Position numbers and translations under genes: made by a program
Shown here: one piece after another, positions 24,112-32,490 of the stretch
How positions within the stretch are numbered: the first letter of the stretch is position 1
Layout of the letters: each line of letters begins with the position of its first letter
DNA from: Treponema sp.
GTDB taxonomy: Bacteria > Spirochaetota > Spirochaetia > Treponematales > Treponemataceae
Reading direction: 5' to 3'
Length of the DNA: 34,029 nucleotides
Assembly: GCA_017940005.1 (NCBI GenBank)
Contig: JAGAZO010000018.1
Location: 1-34,029, forward strand
Notes under the pieces: generated by a model
The model's database searches: none
What the model was told of the DNA's origin: nothing
The model's input: only the letters and a program-made list of their open reading frames with translations

Positions 24112-25563
24112 TTATTTATCTCGTATACTTCGCGTAGCAATAAGTATTGTCACTGTTGTGGACACTGCAGAAAGCACAGTAGTTATAACAGGTGCATATT
24201 GATTAAAGTAATAGGTAAACGAATTTGTAGACGCTGTAATCGTTGTTTCAGGTGTAATCAGCTCTGTTTTGCGCATTTTTTTTCCACTTATATCTTGAAT
24301 TTTCACAGAGCGACCTCTGTTTTTTTCGAGCAAAAATCCACCTGCAAGTCCAATATAGTATTCCCATGTGCGATCCGGAATGTACGGATAGCGACCGGGA
24401 TTCATGACAGCACCAGCCACCGTAACAAAATATTGCTTGAACGGTATAACAAGTGTATCATATCGTTTAATTGTTTCTTCAGAATAATATGAAGCATCAT
24501 ACAGCATTTTCCCAACATTCAGCGGAATCACTTTTCCATTGCGGATAACATATGCATTAGATACATCCGATTCAGCAGTAAAAAATGTCTGTAGCCGCGA
24601 TACAAGCGTGGAATAGTTTTCACCCTCATCAAACGTAATTACAAGACGCGACGACGCATACAATGTTGTACCTTCGGCAGAATTAATCGCTCCTTCTATG
24701 AACATGACAGGTTTGAGTTCACTGTACGCAGAAACATTCACAGAATCGTAACTTAACAGTTCATAATTGGATGAAACAGCTTTCTCATCTAAATATATTT
24801 TTTCACCTGCGGGATTAGCTGGATTGAGCATACGCGTCAACACAATGCGACTCACATCAGCAAAGGAATCAAAACCGCCGCCGTAATAATATATGAGTTG
24901 CTGCAAGTTTTCACCGTCAAGCAATTCGTATGTACCTTTCCGTTCCACAGCACCATCGAGCGTTACTTTGCGCGACATGCGCCCTATTGTCACAACGTCG
25001 CCCGGTCGCATATAAGGATTTTGCGACAAATCACCAAACCGTTCTGCCTGAAATAAATCATATGTTTTCGATATGCCGTTTGACGAAGTAATTACAACAT
25101 TGCGCGTAGATGAATACGGTGTAAGATTGTTTTTTATTACATCAGAGAGCCGCATGAGTCCCCATGCTTCACAAGCAGCAGTCTGCGACACCTCGCCTTT
25201 TACTGTTACCTGAAACACCGCTGGACTTGTTAATACAAACTGCACACTGCTCATGTGATAATTCTGCGTCACCAGTTCTTCAACGCGCTGTTTAAAACGC
25301 AGGAACGTATTGCCTTCAACATTGATTGTGGTGATATTCGCCACGCGCACTCTGTAAGAAGTATCAACAAGGATGGGATAAGAAACAGCAGTATTATTCG
25401 CTGAAAATGAAAGCGTATACACATCTCCCGCCGTCACGAGATAATCAGTAGACGACATGGCGAGCTGAGCACGATATAAATTGGTTGACTCTTGTGCATC
25501 GTCTGCAAAAAGTGCACCTTGCAAATACATGCCTATCGCAATAAATAAAAAATATTTTTTCAT
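24112..25563 (-). CDS. SLBB-domain polysaccharide export protein
   Basis: 483 residues. The N-terminal signal peptide (about 1-20, ending LFADD) has no lipobox, unlike Wza. After it come a poly-export-like region (about 38-115, YLVTAGDVYTLSF) and repeated SLBB-type beta-grasp segments (around 115-195, 205-275 and 390-450; e.g. VTVKGEVSQTAA, VTLDGAVERKGTYELLDG, VTVAGAVMNPGRYPYIPD). A hydrophobic segment near the C-terminus (about 453-475) could cross a membrane. The likely role is export of a surface or secreted polysaccharide. It is 8 bp downstream of wzz, with AGGTGAG before ATG 25563. No glycosyltransferases flank the pair. Confidence 0.85.
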   Translation of the reverse strand: MKKYFLFIAIGMYLQGALFADDAQESTNLYRAQLAMSSTDYLVTAGDVYTLSFSANNTAVSYPILVDTSYRVRVANITTINVEGNTFLRFKQRVEELVTQNYHMSSVQFVLTSPAVFQVTVKGEVSQTAACEAWGLMRLSDVIKNNLTPYSSTRNVVITSSNGISKTYDLFQAERFGDLSQNPYMRPGDVVTIGRMSRKVTLDGAVERKGTYELLDGENLQQLIYYYGGGFDSFADVSRIVLTRMLNPANPAGEKIYLDEKAVSSNYELLSYDSVNVSAYSELKPVMFIEGAINSAEGTTLYASSRLVITFDEGENYSTLVSRLQTFFTAESDVSNAYVIRNGKVIPLNVGKMLYDASYYSEETIKRYDTLVIPFKQYFVTVAGAVMNPGRYPYIPDRTWEYYIGLAGGFLLEKNRGRSVKIQDISGKKMRKTELITPETTITASTNSFTYYFNQYAPVITTVLSAVSTTVTILIATRSIRDK

Positions 25564-25571
25564 ATACTCAC

Positions 25572-26612
25572 CTATTTACGACTTTTTGCAGGTGACAGCT
25601 TTTTCATCGCAGTGGGATCGTTCTTAATATTTTCTAATGCATTCAGCATAAATGCGATAAATATCGAGAGGAATAACGCCGCAAAAGTAACGATGATGCA
25701 GAGCTTGCCGCGCGACGGTTTTGATTTTCTATCAGGCACTTCAGCCCGCTCAAGGATTTGAAACACCGGTTTTTCGCTTGCCATAGTGACTTTCAAAATT
25801 TCATACTGCGTCTTAAGCTGTTTGTACACTTCCTCCTGCGCCTGAAGCTCGAGATTAAGTATGGCAGTTTCCACCACGCCATTGGGATTGTAGCCGTATG
25901 CCGAAGAGCCTTCTTTTTCGCGAATTTGATTTGTCAGCTCTAACACCTGTTCATAACTTGTCTGTATAGCCTCTTCAAGATTTTTTTTCTCAAGCTGATT
26001 TTTGTCAAGTCCAAGCTCCATAAAAATGTTGTCCATATAATTAGCTGCAAAATTGACAACAGATTGCGCAAAGACAGGATCTATATCAGAAAATTTAAGC
26101 GAAAGCACACCTGATTTACTGTCATAATCAGCCTTGAGATTGCTTTTTAAAGCTTCGCGACTCGCTGCACGAGGAAATTTGTTGATTTTATAGCGCGTTA
26201 TCAAATCAAACTCATCGACAATTGCATCAAGAAATGTATTCATGCCCACAAGATATACAGCAAGCTCGCTGTACGTTGTGCCGCCAGCAAGCCCAGAAGA
26301 GCTAAGTAAAGAAGAAAACGCGCTGCCAGCAAGCCCAGAAGAGCTAAGTAAAGAAGCAAATGTTCCGCCTGAAGACGCTTCATCATTTATGAGCATAAGC
26401 GCATACGGCGTATATTTATTTGGAAGCGGCGACTTCTCTGGCGGCAATACAAGAGAAACGATAGAGTAAACAAGCACTGTTACCATAGCGCCTGCTACTA
26501 TTGAAAAAATGAGCTTTTTATAATGCAATAGCACAGCGAATAAATCAATTAAAGAAATCTCTTCGTCAGCAGCATGCATTGATACAGCAGCCTCGTTAGC
26601 AGTAGTTTCCAT
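25572..26612 (-). CDS. Wzz-family chain-length determinant / polysaccharide co-polymerase
   Basis: 346 residues. Transmembrane helices at about 33-55 and 310-332 flank a large periplasmic part with a predicted coiled coil (about 195-285), the classical Wzz arrangement. The C-terminal PDRKSKPSRGK before the second helix is the proline-rich signature. There is no cytoplasmic tyrosine-kinase domain. A 14-residue duplication (SLLSSSGLAGSAFS then SLLSSSGLAGG, about 88-114) comes from a 32-bp direct repeat. It would set polymer length or gate export together with the SLBB protein. No Shine-Dalgarno; a strong promoter places +1 within about 2 nt of ATG 26612. Confidence 0.87.
   Translation of the reverse strand: METTANEAAVSMHAADEEISLIDLFAVLLHYKKLIFSIVAGAMVTVLVYSIVSLVLPPEKSPLPNKYTPYALMLINDEASSGGTFASLLSSSGLAGSAFSSLLSSSGLAGGTTYSELAVYLVGMNTFLDAIVDEFDLITRYKINKFPRAASREALKSNLKADYDSKSGVLSLKFSDIDPVFAQSVVNFAANYMDNIFMELGLDKNQLEKKNLEEAIQTSYEQVLELTNQIREKEGSSAYGYNPNGVVETAILNLELQAQEEVYKQLKTQYEILKVTMASEKPVFQILERAEVPDRKSKPSRGKLCIIVTFAALFLSIFIAFMLNALENIKNDPTAMKKLSPAKSRK
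26283..26356. repeat. 32-bp direct repeat inside wzz
   Basis: Identical 32-mers at 26283-26314 and 26325-26356, 42 bp apart, so the reading frame is kept (14 residues per unit). Copy-number change would lengthen or shorten a Ser/Gly/Ala-rich periplasmic loop. Confidence 0.9.
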
Positions 26613-26620
26613 TGGTGCCT

Positions 26621-26649
26621 ATTATACAGAGAAATAGAGCTTTTTACAA
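26621..26649 (-). promoter_or_regulatory. wzz-SLBB promoter, near-leaderless
   Basis: TTGTAA (26649-26644), a 17-bp spacer, perfect TATAAT (26626-26621). The predicted +1 is about 26614, two bases before ATG 26612. Confidence 0.75.
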
Positions 26650-26665
26650 CTGTAGCAGTGCTATA

Positions 26666-26735
26666 TGTTGTAGAGAAGTGCAAACCTTATTATATATTAG
26701 TAAGCGAAAATAATAATAGGCACTTCTCTACAACA
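26666..26735. mobile_element. Small inverted-repeat element related to 4750-4969
   Basis: About 70 bp with perfect 16-bp inverted ends: TGTTGTAGAGAAGTGC at 26666-26681 and its complement at 26720-26735. The ends share TGTYGKAGAGAAGT with the 4750-4969 element. The AT-rich interior pairs further with small bulges. It encodes nothing and sits 17 bp upstream of the wzz -35. Confidence 0.55.
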
Positions 26736-26852
26736 CGAGCAGCAATTAGATGTACGCAATCTCCCTATTTTGCTTTGAGAGATTTTCTATAACGAATATA
26801 CGTCGATGCACAGAGATGAGACAAACGGATTATTAAATTAGCAATAGCTAAC

Positions 26853-27215
26853 CTATTGCAACAAAAAACAAGTCACCAACGTCACTGCCGCAAGACCGCC
26901 TTGCATCGGGAGAATCTTGGGGTTAGTAGTGACGGCGCCATATGCTGACACTGCGATGATGGAAATCATGAGCGCAATAACGGCAGCCTTGTTTGCAAAC
27001 GCGAATACTGCCACGAGCACCAGCACCGCAAGCACTCCGTTGTACACCCCCTGATTTTTGAACAGCAGGCTTACCGACGAGCGGCGCAATTCGTCCCGCT
27101 CCATGCCGAACACCTTTGCCGTCCACTCAGATGTTGTGGCAAAAGTCTCCAAATACATAATAAAGAAAAATTCCAGCGCCACCAGAGATGCGCATACTTT
27201 TATTATAATTGACAT
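26853..27215 (-). CDS. DUF1304 family membrane protein
   Basis: 120 residues with four hydrophobic segments (about 5-22, 55-73, 76-95, 101-119). The region between the first two helices, ETFATTSEWTAKVFGM and LLFKNQGVYNGVLAV, is typical of DUF1304 (small four-helix integral membrane proteins of unknown function). GAGG lies seven bases before ATG 27215. It is divergent from kdgK and appears monocistronic. No function can be assigned. Confidence 0.85.
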   Translation of the reverse strand: MSIIIKVCASLVALEFFFIMYLETFATTSEWTAKVFGMERDELRRSSVSLLFKNQGVYNGVLAVLVLVAVFAFANKAAVIALMISIIAVSAYGAVTTNPKILPMQGGLAAVTLVTCFLLQ

Positions 27216-27422
27216 AATTGTACCTCATTCATACATTAGCACGAAGCGTGGTATCGTGCAAGTGGAAAAGCCCTCTCTATCAGTTTCTGTAGCATTGCCC
27301 TTTTGAGCAAATCACGTCACTGGATTGTCAATGCAATACGTCACCTTTGCTACCCGCTTTCTAAAAAGTATGCTATACTCGTTGCCAATAATTCATTGCA
27401 CTATTTTATTGCGGAGGCAAGC

Positions 27423-28445
27423 ATGGCAAAAGTTATCACATTTGGCGAAATCATGATGCGCCTTTCTCCAGAGGGATTTAAACGCTTTGTACAAGCAGAT
27501 ACATTCACTGTTGTTTACGGCGGGGCAGAATCAAATGTTGCTGTTTCGCTCTCTCATTTTGGGATTGATACAGCATTTGTCACAAAGCTGCCCGCACATC
27601 AAATTGGAGACGCAGCGTTAAACGAGCTGCGAAAATTCGGCGTTGATACACAACACATTGCACGCGGCGGAAACAGGCTCGGCATTTACTACGCAGAAAA
27701 TGGTGCAAGTCAGCGCGGTTCATTTGTTATCTATGACAGGGCAGGCTCGTCTATGCAAACGGCAACAGCAAGTGACTTTGATTGGGATTCTATTTTTGCA
27801 AATGCCGAGTGGTTTCATTTTACGGGAATAACGCCCGCGCTCGGCAATGCTGTTGCAGCAATCTGTCTTGAAGCATGCAAAAAAGCAAAAGCAAAAAAAC
27901 TTACCATAAGCTGCGACTTGAACTTTCGCAAAAAATTGTGGAGTACTGAACAGGCAGAAAAAATCATGTCGGAGTTGATGCAGTACGTTGACGTGTGCAT
28001 TGCAAACGAAGAAGACGCGGAAAAAGTATTTGGTATAAAAGGCACGCACTCAGACGTAACGGCAGGCAAACTCGACACAAGCGACTACGAAGCTGTCGCA
28101 AAGCAACTTGCAGAGCGATTTAATTTTTCACAAGTAGCAATCACGTTGCGTACTTCAATGAGCGCATCAGATAACAGATGGGCAGCGCTCTTATACGACG
28201 GCAAAAAGTACTACTCCAGCAAAGAATATGCTATTCGCATTGTAGATAGAGTTGGTGGCGGCGACAGCTTTGGCGCTGGACTCATTTACGGGAATATGAT
28301 GCATTTCGAGCCACAAAAAATTGTTGAGTTTGCAGTGGCAGCAAGCTGCCTCAAGCACACAATCGAGGGAGATTTTAACCACGTTTCCGTTGAAGAAGTT
28401 GAAAGACTCATGAACGGCGATACATCAGGCAGAGTAAGCAGATAG
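27423..28445 (+). CDS. kdgK: 2-keto-3-deoxygluconate kinase (PfkB family)
   Basis: 340 residues from ATG 27423, which has GGAGG five bases upstream; upstream in-frame sequence to 27303 lacks homology. A ribokinase-fold sugar kinase with ITFGEIMMRLSPEG at the N-terminus, GGAESNVAVSLSHFG (PfkB signature 1) and DRVGGGDSFGAGLIYG (about 275-290, signature 2 with the catalytic Asp). KDG kinases begin with this GE-x-M-x-R-L pattern, so phosphorylation of 2-keto-3-deoxygluconate from uronate or pectin breakdown is most likely. Another PfkB sugar substrate cannot be excluded. A TATACT (27374-27379) may be its -10. It converges on mgsA. Confidence 0.87.
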   Translation: MAKVITFGEIMMRLSPEGFKRFVQADTFTVVYGGAESNVAVSLSHFGIDTAFVTKLPAHQIGDAALNELRKFGVDTQHIARGGNRLGIYYAENGASQRGSFVIYDRAGSSMQTATASDFDWDSIFANAEWFHFTGITPALGNAVAAICLEACKKAKAKKLTISCDLNFRKKLWSTEQAEKIMSELMQYVDVCIANEEDAEKVFGIKGTHSDVTAGKLDTSDYEAVAKQLAERFNFSQVAITLRTSMSASDNRWAALLYDGKKYYSSKEYAIRIVDRVGGGDSFGAGLIYGNMMHFEPQKIVEFAVAASCLKHTIEGDFNHVSVEEVERLMNGDTSGRVSR

Positions 28446-28540
28446 TATGCAAACATTTGCAAAGGCACCTTTCAGTGCATCATCAAATTGCTTGCCATCA
28501 AGTCTAGCTCATTGTGATAGATCACAAACTGCCGTATGCA

Positions 28541-29005
28541 TCAAGCACGATTTTCAAATGCTTTCCTGTCAAACGGCTCATAACGCGGTTCGCTCGGTTT
28601 GTAATTCTCATCGTCCCAGAGTGTGCTCGTAATCATCAAGTCTGCGCTGTAGCGATTGCATGCAATGGGCACATCATGAATTCGGCACTGACGCAACAAC
28701 ATCTGTATGTCCGCTTCATGCGGCTGCGGGCTCAAATCATCTATGAGAAAAACAGCAAAGTCGATTTTCTTTTCTACAACGAGCGCAGCAATTTCTGCGT
28801 CGCCGCCCATAGGTCCAGAATGCATGCATGTAACAGCGCAGGGAACACCATTTTTTTCAAATGACTCTCGAATGAGCGTACCTGTGGTGCCAGTGCAAAT
28901 CAGCTCATGCTGTGAAAGCATTTTTGCATTATACACAGCCCAATCAACAATATCTGCTTTTCGATTGTCATGCGCAACGAGCGCAATTCGCAATGTTCGT
29001 TTCAT
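28541..29005 (-). CDS. mgsA: Methylglyoxal synthase
   Basis: 154 residues. Converts dihydroxyacetone phosphate to methylglyoxal and phosphate, a glycolytic bypass used when sugar phosphates build up. Motifs: ALVAHDNRKADIV (8-20), phosphate loop TGTTGTL (38-44), SGPMGGDAEIA (63-73, catalytic Asp69) and LIDDLSPQPHEADI (87-100, His96). ATG 29005 has AAGGAG five bases upstream; an in-frame GTG at 29011 is less likely. It has its own promoter and lies downstream of the cyclo-ligase gene on the same strand. Confidence 0.95.
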   Translation of the reverse strand: MKRTLRIALVAHDNRKADIVDWAVYNAKMLSQHELICTGTTGTLIRESFEKNGVPCAVTCMHSGPMGGDAEIAALVVEKKIDFAVFLIDDLSPQPHEADIQMLLRQCRIHDVPIACNRYSADLMITSTLWDDENYKPSEPRYEPFDRKAFENRA

Positions 29006-29022
29006 ATACACTCCTTTTCTAT

Positions 29023-29051
29023 ATCATAGCTTTTTTTGTAAACAGAAGCAA
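29023..29051 (-). promoter_or_regulatory. mgsA promoter
   Basis: TTGCTT (29051-29046), a 17-bp spacer, TATGAT (29028-29023). The predicted +1 is about 29016, which leaves the AAGGAG ribosome site in the transcript. Confidence 0.6.
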
Positions 29052-29195
29052 CTGCTTGGCGCGCTGTTCACAGTTACACTTCTCGGCGCATAGCTTCATG
29101 AATACATGAGCCGCTCGACACGCTGCTTTCAATTACACCACTCTGTGCGCGAGATTTTTTCACTCTTTCCGCAGTATGAAGACGCACGCGACACG

Positions 29196-29843
29196 TCACA
29201 ATCCAGTATATTGAAAACTATCACACGAAATGATGCCACGATCGCACACAATATACGCCATATCTACATCATGCGCAACACACGGTATGCTGTCGATTAT
29301 TTGACATGAAAAACAGAGTGCAGCAAGCACCGGCTCCGTTTCTCTGATGCGCGCGATATATCTGTCGTAAAAGCCTCTACCTCGTCCAAGCCGTTTTCCA
29401 CCGCACATAAATGCAAGTCCAGGCATTAAAAAAAGCGCGTGCGACGGAAAATCATCCACATTTATTTTTACTGTTGATAAATTCGGCTCAAGAAGTCCAA
29501 ACGCGCCTATCTCAAGCTGCATACCGAGCGGCTGCTCAGCATCGAGGCAACGTAATTCCATCGAGCCGTCTCTATTTGTAACGCGCGGTACAGCAACACA
29601 TTTTCCATCTGCAAGTGCCTGCTCGATAATGCTGCGGGTTTCTATTTCTTCAGGACTCGCTATAAATATACAAATGACACGCGCATCTATATATAAACTC
29701 GATTCAAATAAACTGTCCGCAGCATGTTTTGCGGCAAGTGATGCAGCTTTTTTATTAGCACAAAATTGCGCAACTACATCGCTCATGGCGTTTCGCAATA
29801 CCGTTTTTTGCTGAACAATATCCAGTTCGTCAATTCCATCCAT
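29196..29843 (-). CDS. 5-formyltetrahydrofolate cyclo-ligase family protein
   Basis: 215 residues. The family uses ATP to turn 5-formyl-THF into 5,10-methenyl-THF, recycling folate. Motifs: N-terminal KTVLRNAM, central IFIASPEEIETR, and the C-terminal ATP-binding block MPGLAFMCGGKRLGRGRGFY (about 139-158). It is 36 bp downstream of the HydS-type hydrogenase gene and probably the last gene of that operon; that link is not an obvious functional one. AGAGG lies seven bases before ATG 29843. Confidence 0.9.
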   Translation of the reverse strand: MDGIDELDIVQQKTVLRNAMSDVVAQFCANKKAASLAAKHAADSLFESSLYIDARVICIFIASPEEIETRSIIEQALADGKCVAVPRVTNRDGSMELRCLDAEQPLGMQLEIGAFGLLEPNLSTVKINVDDFPSHALFLMPGLAFMCGGKRLGRGRGFYDRYIARIRETEPVLAALCFSCQIIDSIPCVAHDVDMAYIVCDRGIISCDSFQYTGL

Positions 29844-29879
29844 GACAACGCCTCTGAATCATCCGTCTCTCCGTACCAA

Positions 29880-31286
29880 TTAATGCTTATTTCCAAACAG
29901 CAATTCTTCATAGCGCGACTTCATGATTGTAACGCAGTCTTCAAGTGTTGCTCTATGTCGCACAATATCTTCTGCTAACGCCCTGCAATTCGGCGCGCCG
30001 CATGAACCGCAGTCAAGACCAGGAAGTTGCGCTACAATGTCTTCCATATTTTGCATCATCTTGCGGGCGGTCACAAAATCACCCGAAAGCTGACGCGCAG
30101 GACGCGGAGAAATTTGATTTGTAAGAGAAATTGCCGCTATATCTTCCGCAGTTAAATCAGGTACAGGAACTTTGTCGCGCGCTGCTCGGCTGAAACGGAG
30201 ACGATTACGCATGACCGCAAGACCTTCGCTTGCAGGCTTTATCATGAGCGGTCCATTGATGCACCCGCCTGCACACGCGTCAAGTTCTGCAAAATCATAT
30301 TGATTCATTTGCCCGTCTTCAATAGCCTCAAGCGTTTCAATTACCTGCTGAATGCCACATGCTGTAATCCAATTGAAATTTTCAGGATGTTCTAAAAAAT
30401 GCGCAACGTACTCCGCTTCGCCCGATTCACGCCCCCATGCAAGGCCATCAGGCGCGTCTGTATAAAACTTAGCAACTTTGGGAATTTTCGTAGCACGCTC
30501 TTCAGGCGATAACACTTTGACCGCATCCAACTCTTCAGCAATCTCTTTTACAACTTGCTTTTCGTCGCTACGCATTTTCCGAAGCGCCGTCACGAGCGGC
30601 AGATACAGCTTTTCAAATGCAAATGCACCGTCCATGGCAGTTTTGTCATAACCTACAGGACTTCTTGCTACCGTAATCTTTGCCGAACATGGTGCGATTA
30701 AAAACACCCCTACCGAGTTGTCAGCCTTTGCAAGTGCTTGCAAATCTGCACGAGCGCGGCGTGCGCACAACTCAACAGGTGGAAGCAATGGCAAAATATT
30801 GTCGAGCAATGACGGAAAGCGCACTTCAATCAATTTAACAATAGTGGGACATGACGAAGATATAATCGGCTTTGGCAAATTCTTTTCGTGTGTAAGAAAA
30901 TATGCTGTTGCACGGCTTACAGTAAGCGCGTCTTCAGAAACATCATACACGTGCGTAAAACCGAGAGATTTGAACGCATTGTGAATCTGCTGCTTTGAGT
31001 AATGCATATTGAACTGCCCATAGATAGACGGAGTAATGAGCGCAGCTTTAAACGTGTAAGAAGCAAGCTCATCAATCGTAGACGTAAGCGAATATTTTGC
31101 CTTGCTCGGACAATGCCGTATGCACTCACCGCAATCTATGCACCGTTTTTCAAGTATATGCGCTTTTCCATCGCGCACGCGAATAGCCTCAACAGGGCAA
31201 CCAGTAACGCATATCGTGCAACCTTTGCACATATCTTCTTGGAGATGGACTGAATGAAATTGAGAAAGCAATTCATTTTCATGCAT
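29880..31286 (-). CDS. Sensory-type (HydS, group C-like) [FeFe]-hydrogenase
   Basis: 468 residues. Two N-terminal [4Fe-4S] motifs (CKGCTICVTGCP and CIDCGECIRHCP, about 20-60), an H-cluster domain (about 80-370), and a C-terminal [4Fe-4S] domain LDCGSCGAPNC (about 425-434) like those in RnfB and some sensor proteins. All four H-cluster Cys ligands remain: SSSCP (143-147), APCSAK (198-203), and both Cys in ELDACAGGC (334-342). However, the proton-relay Cys of TSCCP is Ser, the Met of MPC is Ala, and the Met of ExMxC is Asp. These changes mark sensory rather than catalytic hydrogenases. The gene overlaps the HATPase gene; ATG 31286 or TTG 31292 is the start. It probably senses H2 or redox state. 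Confidence 0.88.
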   Translation of the reverse strand: MHENELLSQFHSVHLQEDMCKGCTICVTGCPVEAIRVRDGKAHILEKRCIDCGECIRHCPSKAKYSLTSTIDELASYTFKAALITPSIYGQFNMHYSKQQIHNAFKSLGFTHVYDVSEDALTVSRATAYFLTHEKNLPKPIISSSCPTIVKLIEVRFPSLLDNILPLLPPVELCARRARADLQALAKADNSVGVFLIAPCSAKITVARSPVGYDKTAMDGAFAFEKLYLPLVTALRKMRSDEKQVVKEIAEELDAVKVLSPEERATKIPKVAKFYTDAPDGLAWGRESGEAEYVAHFLEHPENFNWITACGIQQVIETLEAIEDGQMNQYDFAELDACAGGCINGPLMIKPASEGLAVMRNRLRFSRAARDKVPVPDLTAEDIAAISLTNQISPRPARQLSGDFVTARKMMQNMEDIVAQLPGLDCGSCGAPNCRALAEDIVRHRATLEDCVTIMKSRYEELLFGNKH

Positions 31287-31698
31287 CTGCAATCTTTATC
31301 TCCATAGTGACCTTTGTGCCCACTCCGACCGTACTCTCCACTTTCAAAAAATCAGAGTTACGTTTCATATTGGGCAATCCCATGCCTGCCCCCCACCCCA
31401 AATTGCGTGCCTCTTCTGTAGCGGTCGAAAACCCTGGTTCCATCGCCTTATCTATATCAGGAATACCGGGTCCTGAATCTTCCATGAGTATCGTGATTTT
31501 TCCATCAGTAATTTCAACCGATGCTTTTCCTCCATGTGCATGAATCACCATGTTGATTTCGGCTTCAAACATTGCAATGGCTGTGCGCTTTACCGTGACA
31601 ATCGGTACCCCGAGCTGCTGAAGTTTCTTTTTTATATCTTGTGAAGCCAGCCCTGCTTTTGAAAAATCGTCGCCAAAAACTTCGTATTCATACTTCAT
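31279..31698 (-). CDS. HATPase (anti-sigma/serine kinase-like) next to HydS
   Basis: 139 residues from ATG 31698. A GHKL ATPase domain of the RsbW/SpoIIAB size. N-box region AMFEAEINMVIHAHGG, G1 box MEDSGPGIPDID and G2 box WGAGMGLPNMKRNSD are present. The frame is open to 31803 but overlaps the DRTGG gene there. It lies between the DRTGG gene (stop 5 bases upstream) and the hydrogenase gene (overlap). In known HydS clusters this protein is thought to pass the hydrogenase signal to a partner; its target here is unknown. Confidence 0.87.
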   Translation of the reverse strand: MKYEYEVFGDDFSKAGLASQDIKKKLQQLGVPIVTVKRTAIAMFEAEINMVIHAHGGKASVEITDGKITILMEDSGPGIPDIDKAMEPGFSTATEEARNLGWGAGMGLPNMKRNSDFLKVESTVGVGTKVTMEIKIADA

Positions 31699-31702
31699 AC
31701 GT

Positions 31703-32050
31703 TTACTCAACGGCACCGAGAAGTCCACCTTTATACAACCTGCCGCACGCGGGAAACATTGGCAGTTCCGTTTCAATAATAAAAAGATTGTTTTCTTTTG
31801 CAAGTTGCATCATTTCTTCTGTAGGTTTTTTCCCGCGCACAAAACAAATGCCGTCTAAATCAAGCAAACTTGCAGTCCGAATCACTTGAATATTAACAAG
31901 ACCTGTAAGCAAAAGCCCTCGTTCATGATAAAACGCCATTACATCACTCATCATATCTGAACCGCACGCTGTAGCAATGTCTTTGTCTTTAAATGATTCG
32001 CCGCAAGCAATCACACCGTCTACAGCTTCGGCAATTTGTTTAACAGTCAT
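31703..32050 (-). CDS. DRTGG-domain protein heading the HydS operon
   Basis: 115 residues. A single DRTGG-type domain (TGLVNIQVIRTASLLDLDGI and GKKPTEEMMQLAKENNLFII regions), found in PTA, CBS-pyrophosphatases and hydrogenase-linked proteins; thought to bind a ligand. AGGAG is five bases before ATG 32050. It is the first gene of DRTGG-HATPase-HydS-cyclo-ligase, all spaced or overlapped within 40 bp. A 17-nt palindrome lies 32 bp upstream. Confidence 0.85.
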   Translation of the reverse strand: MTVKQIAEAVDGVIACGESFKDKDIATACGSDMMSDVMAFYHERGLLLTGLVNIQVIRTASLLDLDGICFVRGKKPTEEMMQLAKENNLFIIETELPMFPACGRLYKGGLLGAVE

Positions 32051-32081
32051 ACATTCTCCTATAAAAAATCCGCGCTAGCAG

Positions 32082-32098
32082 TCATGCAAGATGCATGA
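32082..32098. promoter_or_regulatory. Palindrome upstream of the DRTGG-HydS operon
   Basis: TCATGCA, AGA, TGCATGA: a perfect 7-3-7 inverted repeat 32 bp before the operon's start codon. It is a possible operator; it does not match the Rex box. Confidence 0.4.
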
Positions 32099-32441
32099 AA
32101 TTGCAGTTTGTAAATGCATCTCATAACAAACAGCAATGATCCAAAATATATGAAAATACTTTGGACGATACCTCTTATTCATTGAAAATCATCTTGTATT
32201 ACTATATCACGCAATCTACCCAGTGACAAGGAAAAATATCACTAAAAGGACACTTCAGACGCAAGTACAAGCTACAGGCTGACGCACTCGGCGAGATTGG
32301 CGAGGACAATACCGCCGCAAGAATGTAGAAAGGGCAATGGCACTATTGACAACCAGCGAAAAAGTGGGCACCCAGCAATTCAACGAAAAGAATACCTCGC
32401 CATGATTGAAACGAGGATAGCTCGCCATTCTTTAAATGACG

Positions 32442-32490
32442 AAAAGACCTGTATAAGGAAACGCCCGTTTCTCTTTATAGGTCTTTTTTT
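32442..32490 (+). terminator. Intrinsic terminator
   Basis: AAAAGACCT (32442-32450) pairs with AGGTCTTTT, the stem continuing with one bulge and an inner GAAAC/GTTTC arm. Seven T residues (32484-32490) follow on the plus strand. On the minus strand it could also end the helicase-ferredoxin transcript. Confidence 0.85.

Noticed and set aside
27303..27422. N-terminal extension of kdgK
   Set aside because: PfkB homology begins at ATG 27423, which has a GGAGG RBS. The upstream part contains the likely -10.
28446..28632. Short plus-strand frames after kdgK
   Set aside because: No RBS, and they overlap mgsA antisense.
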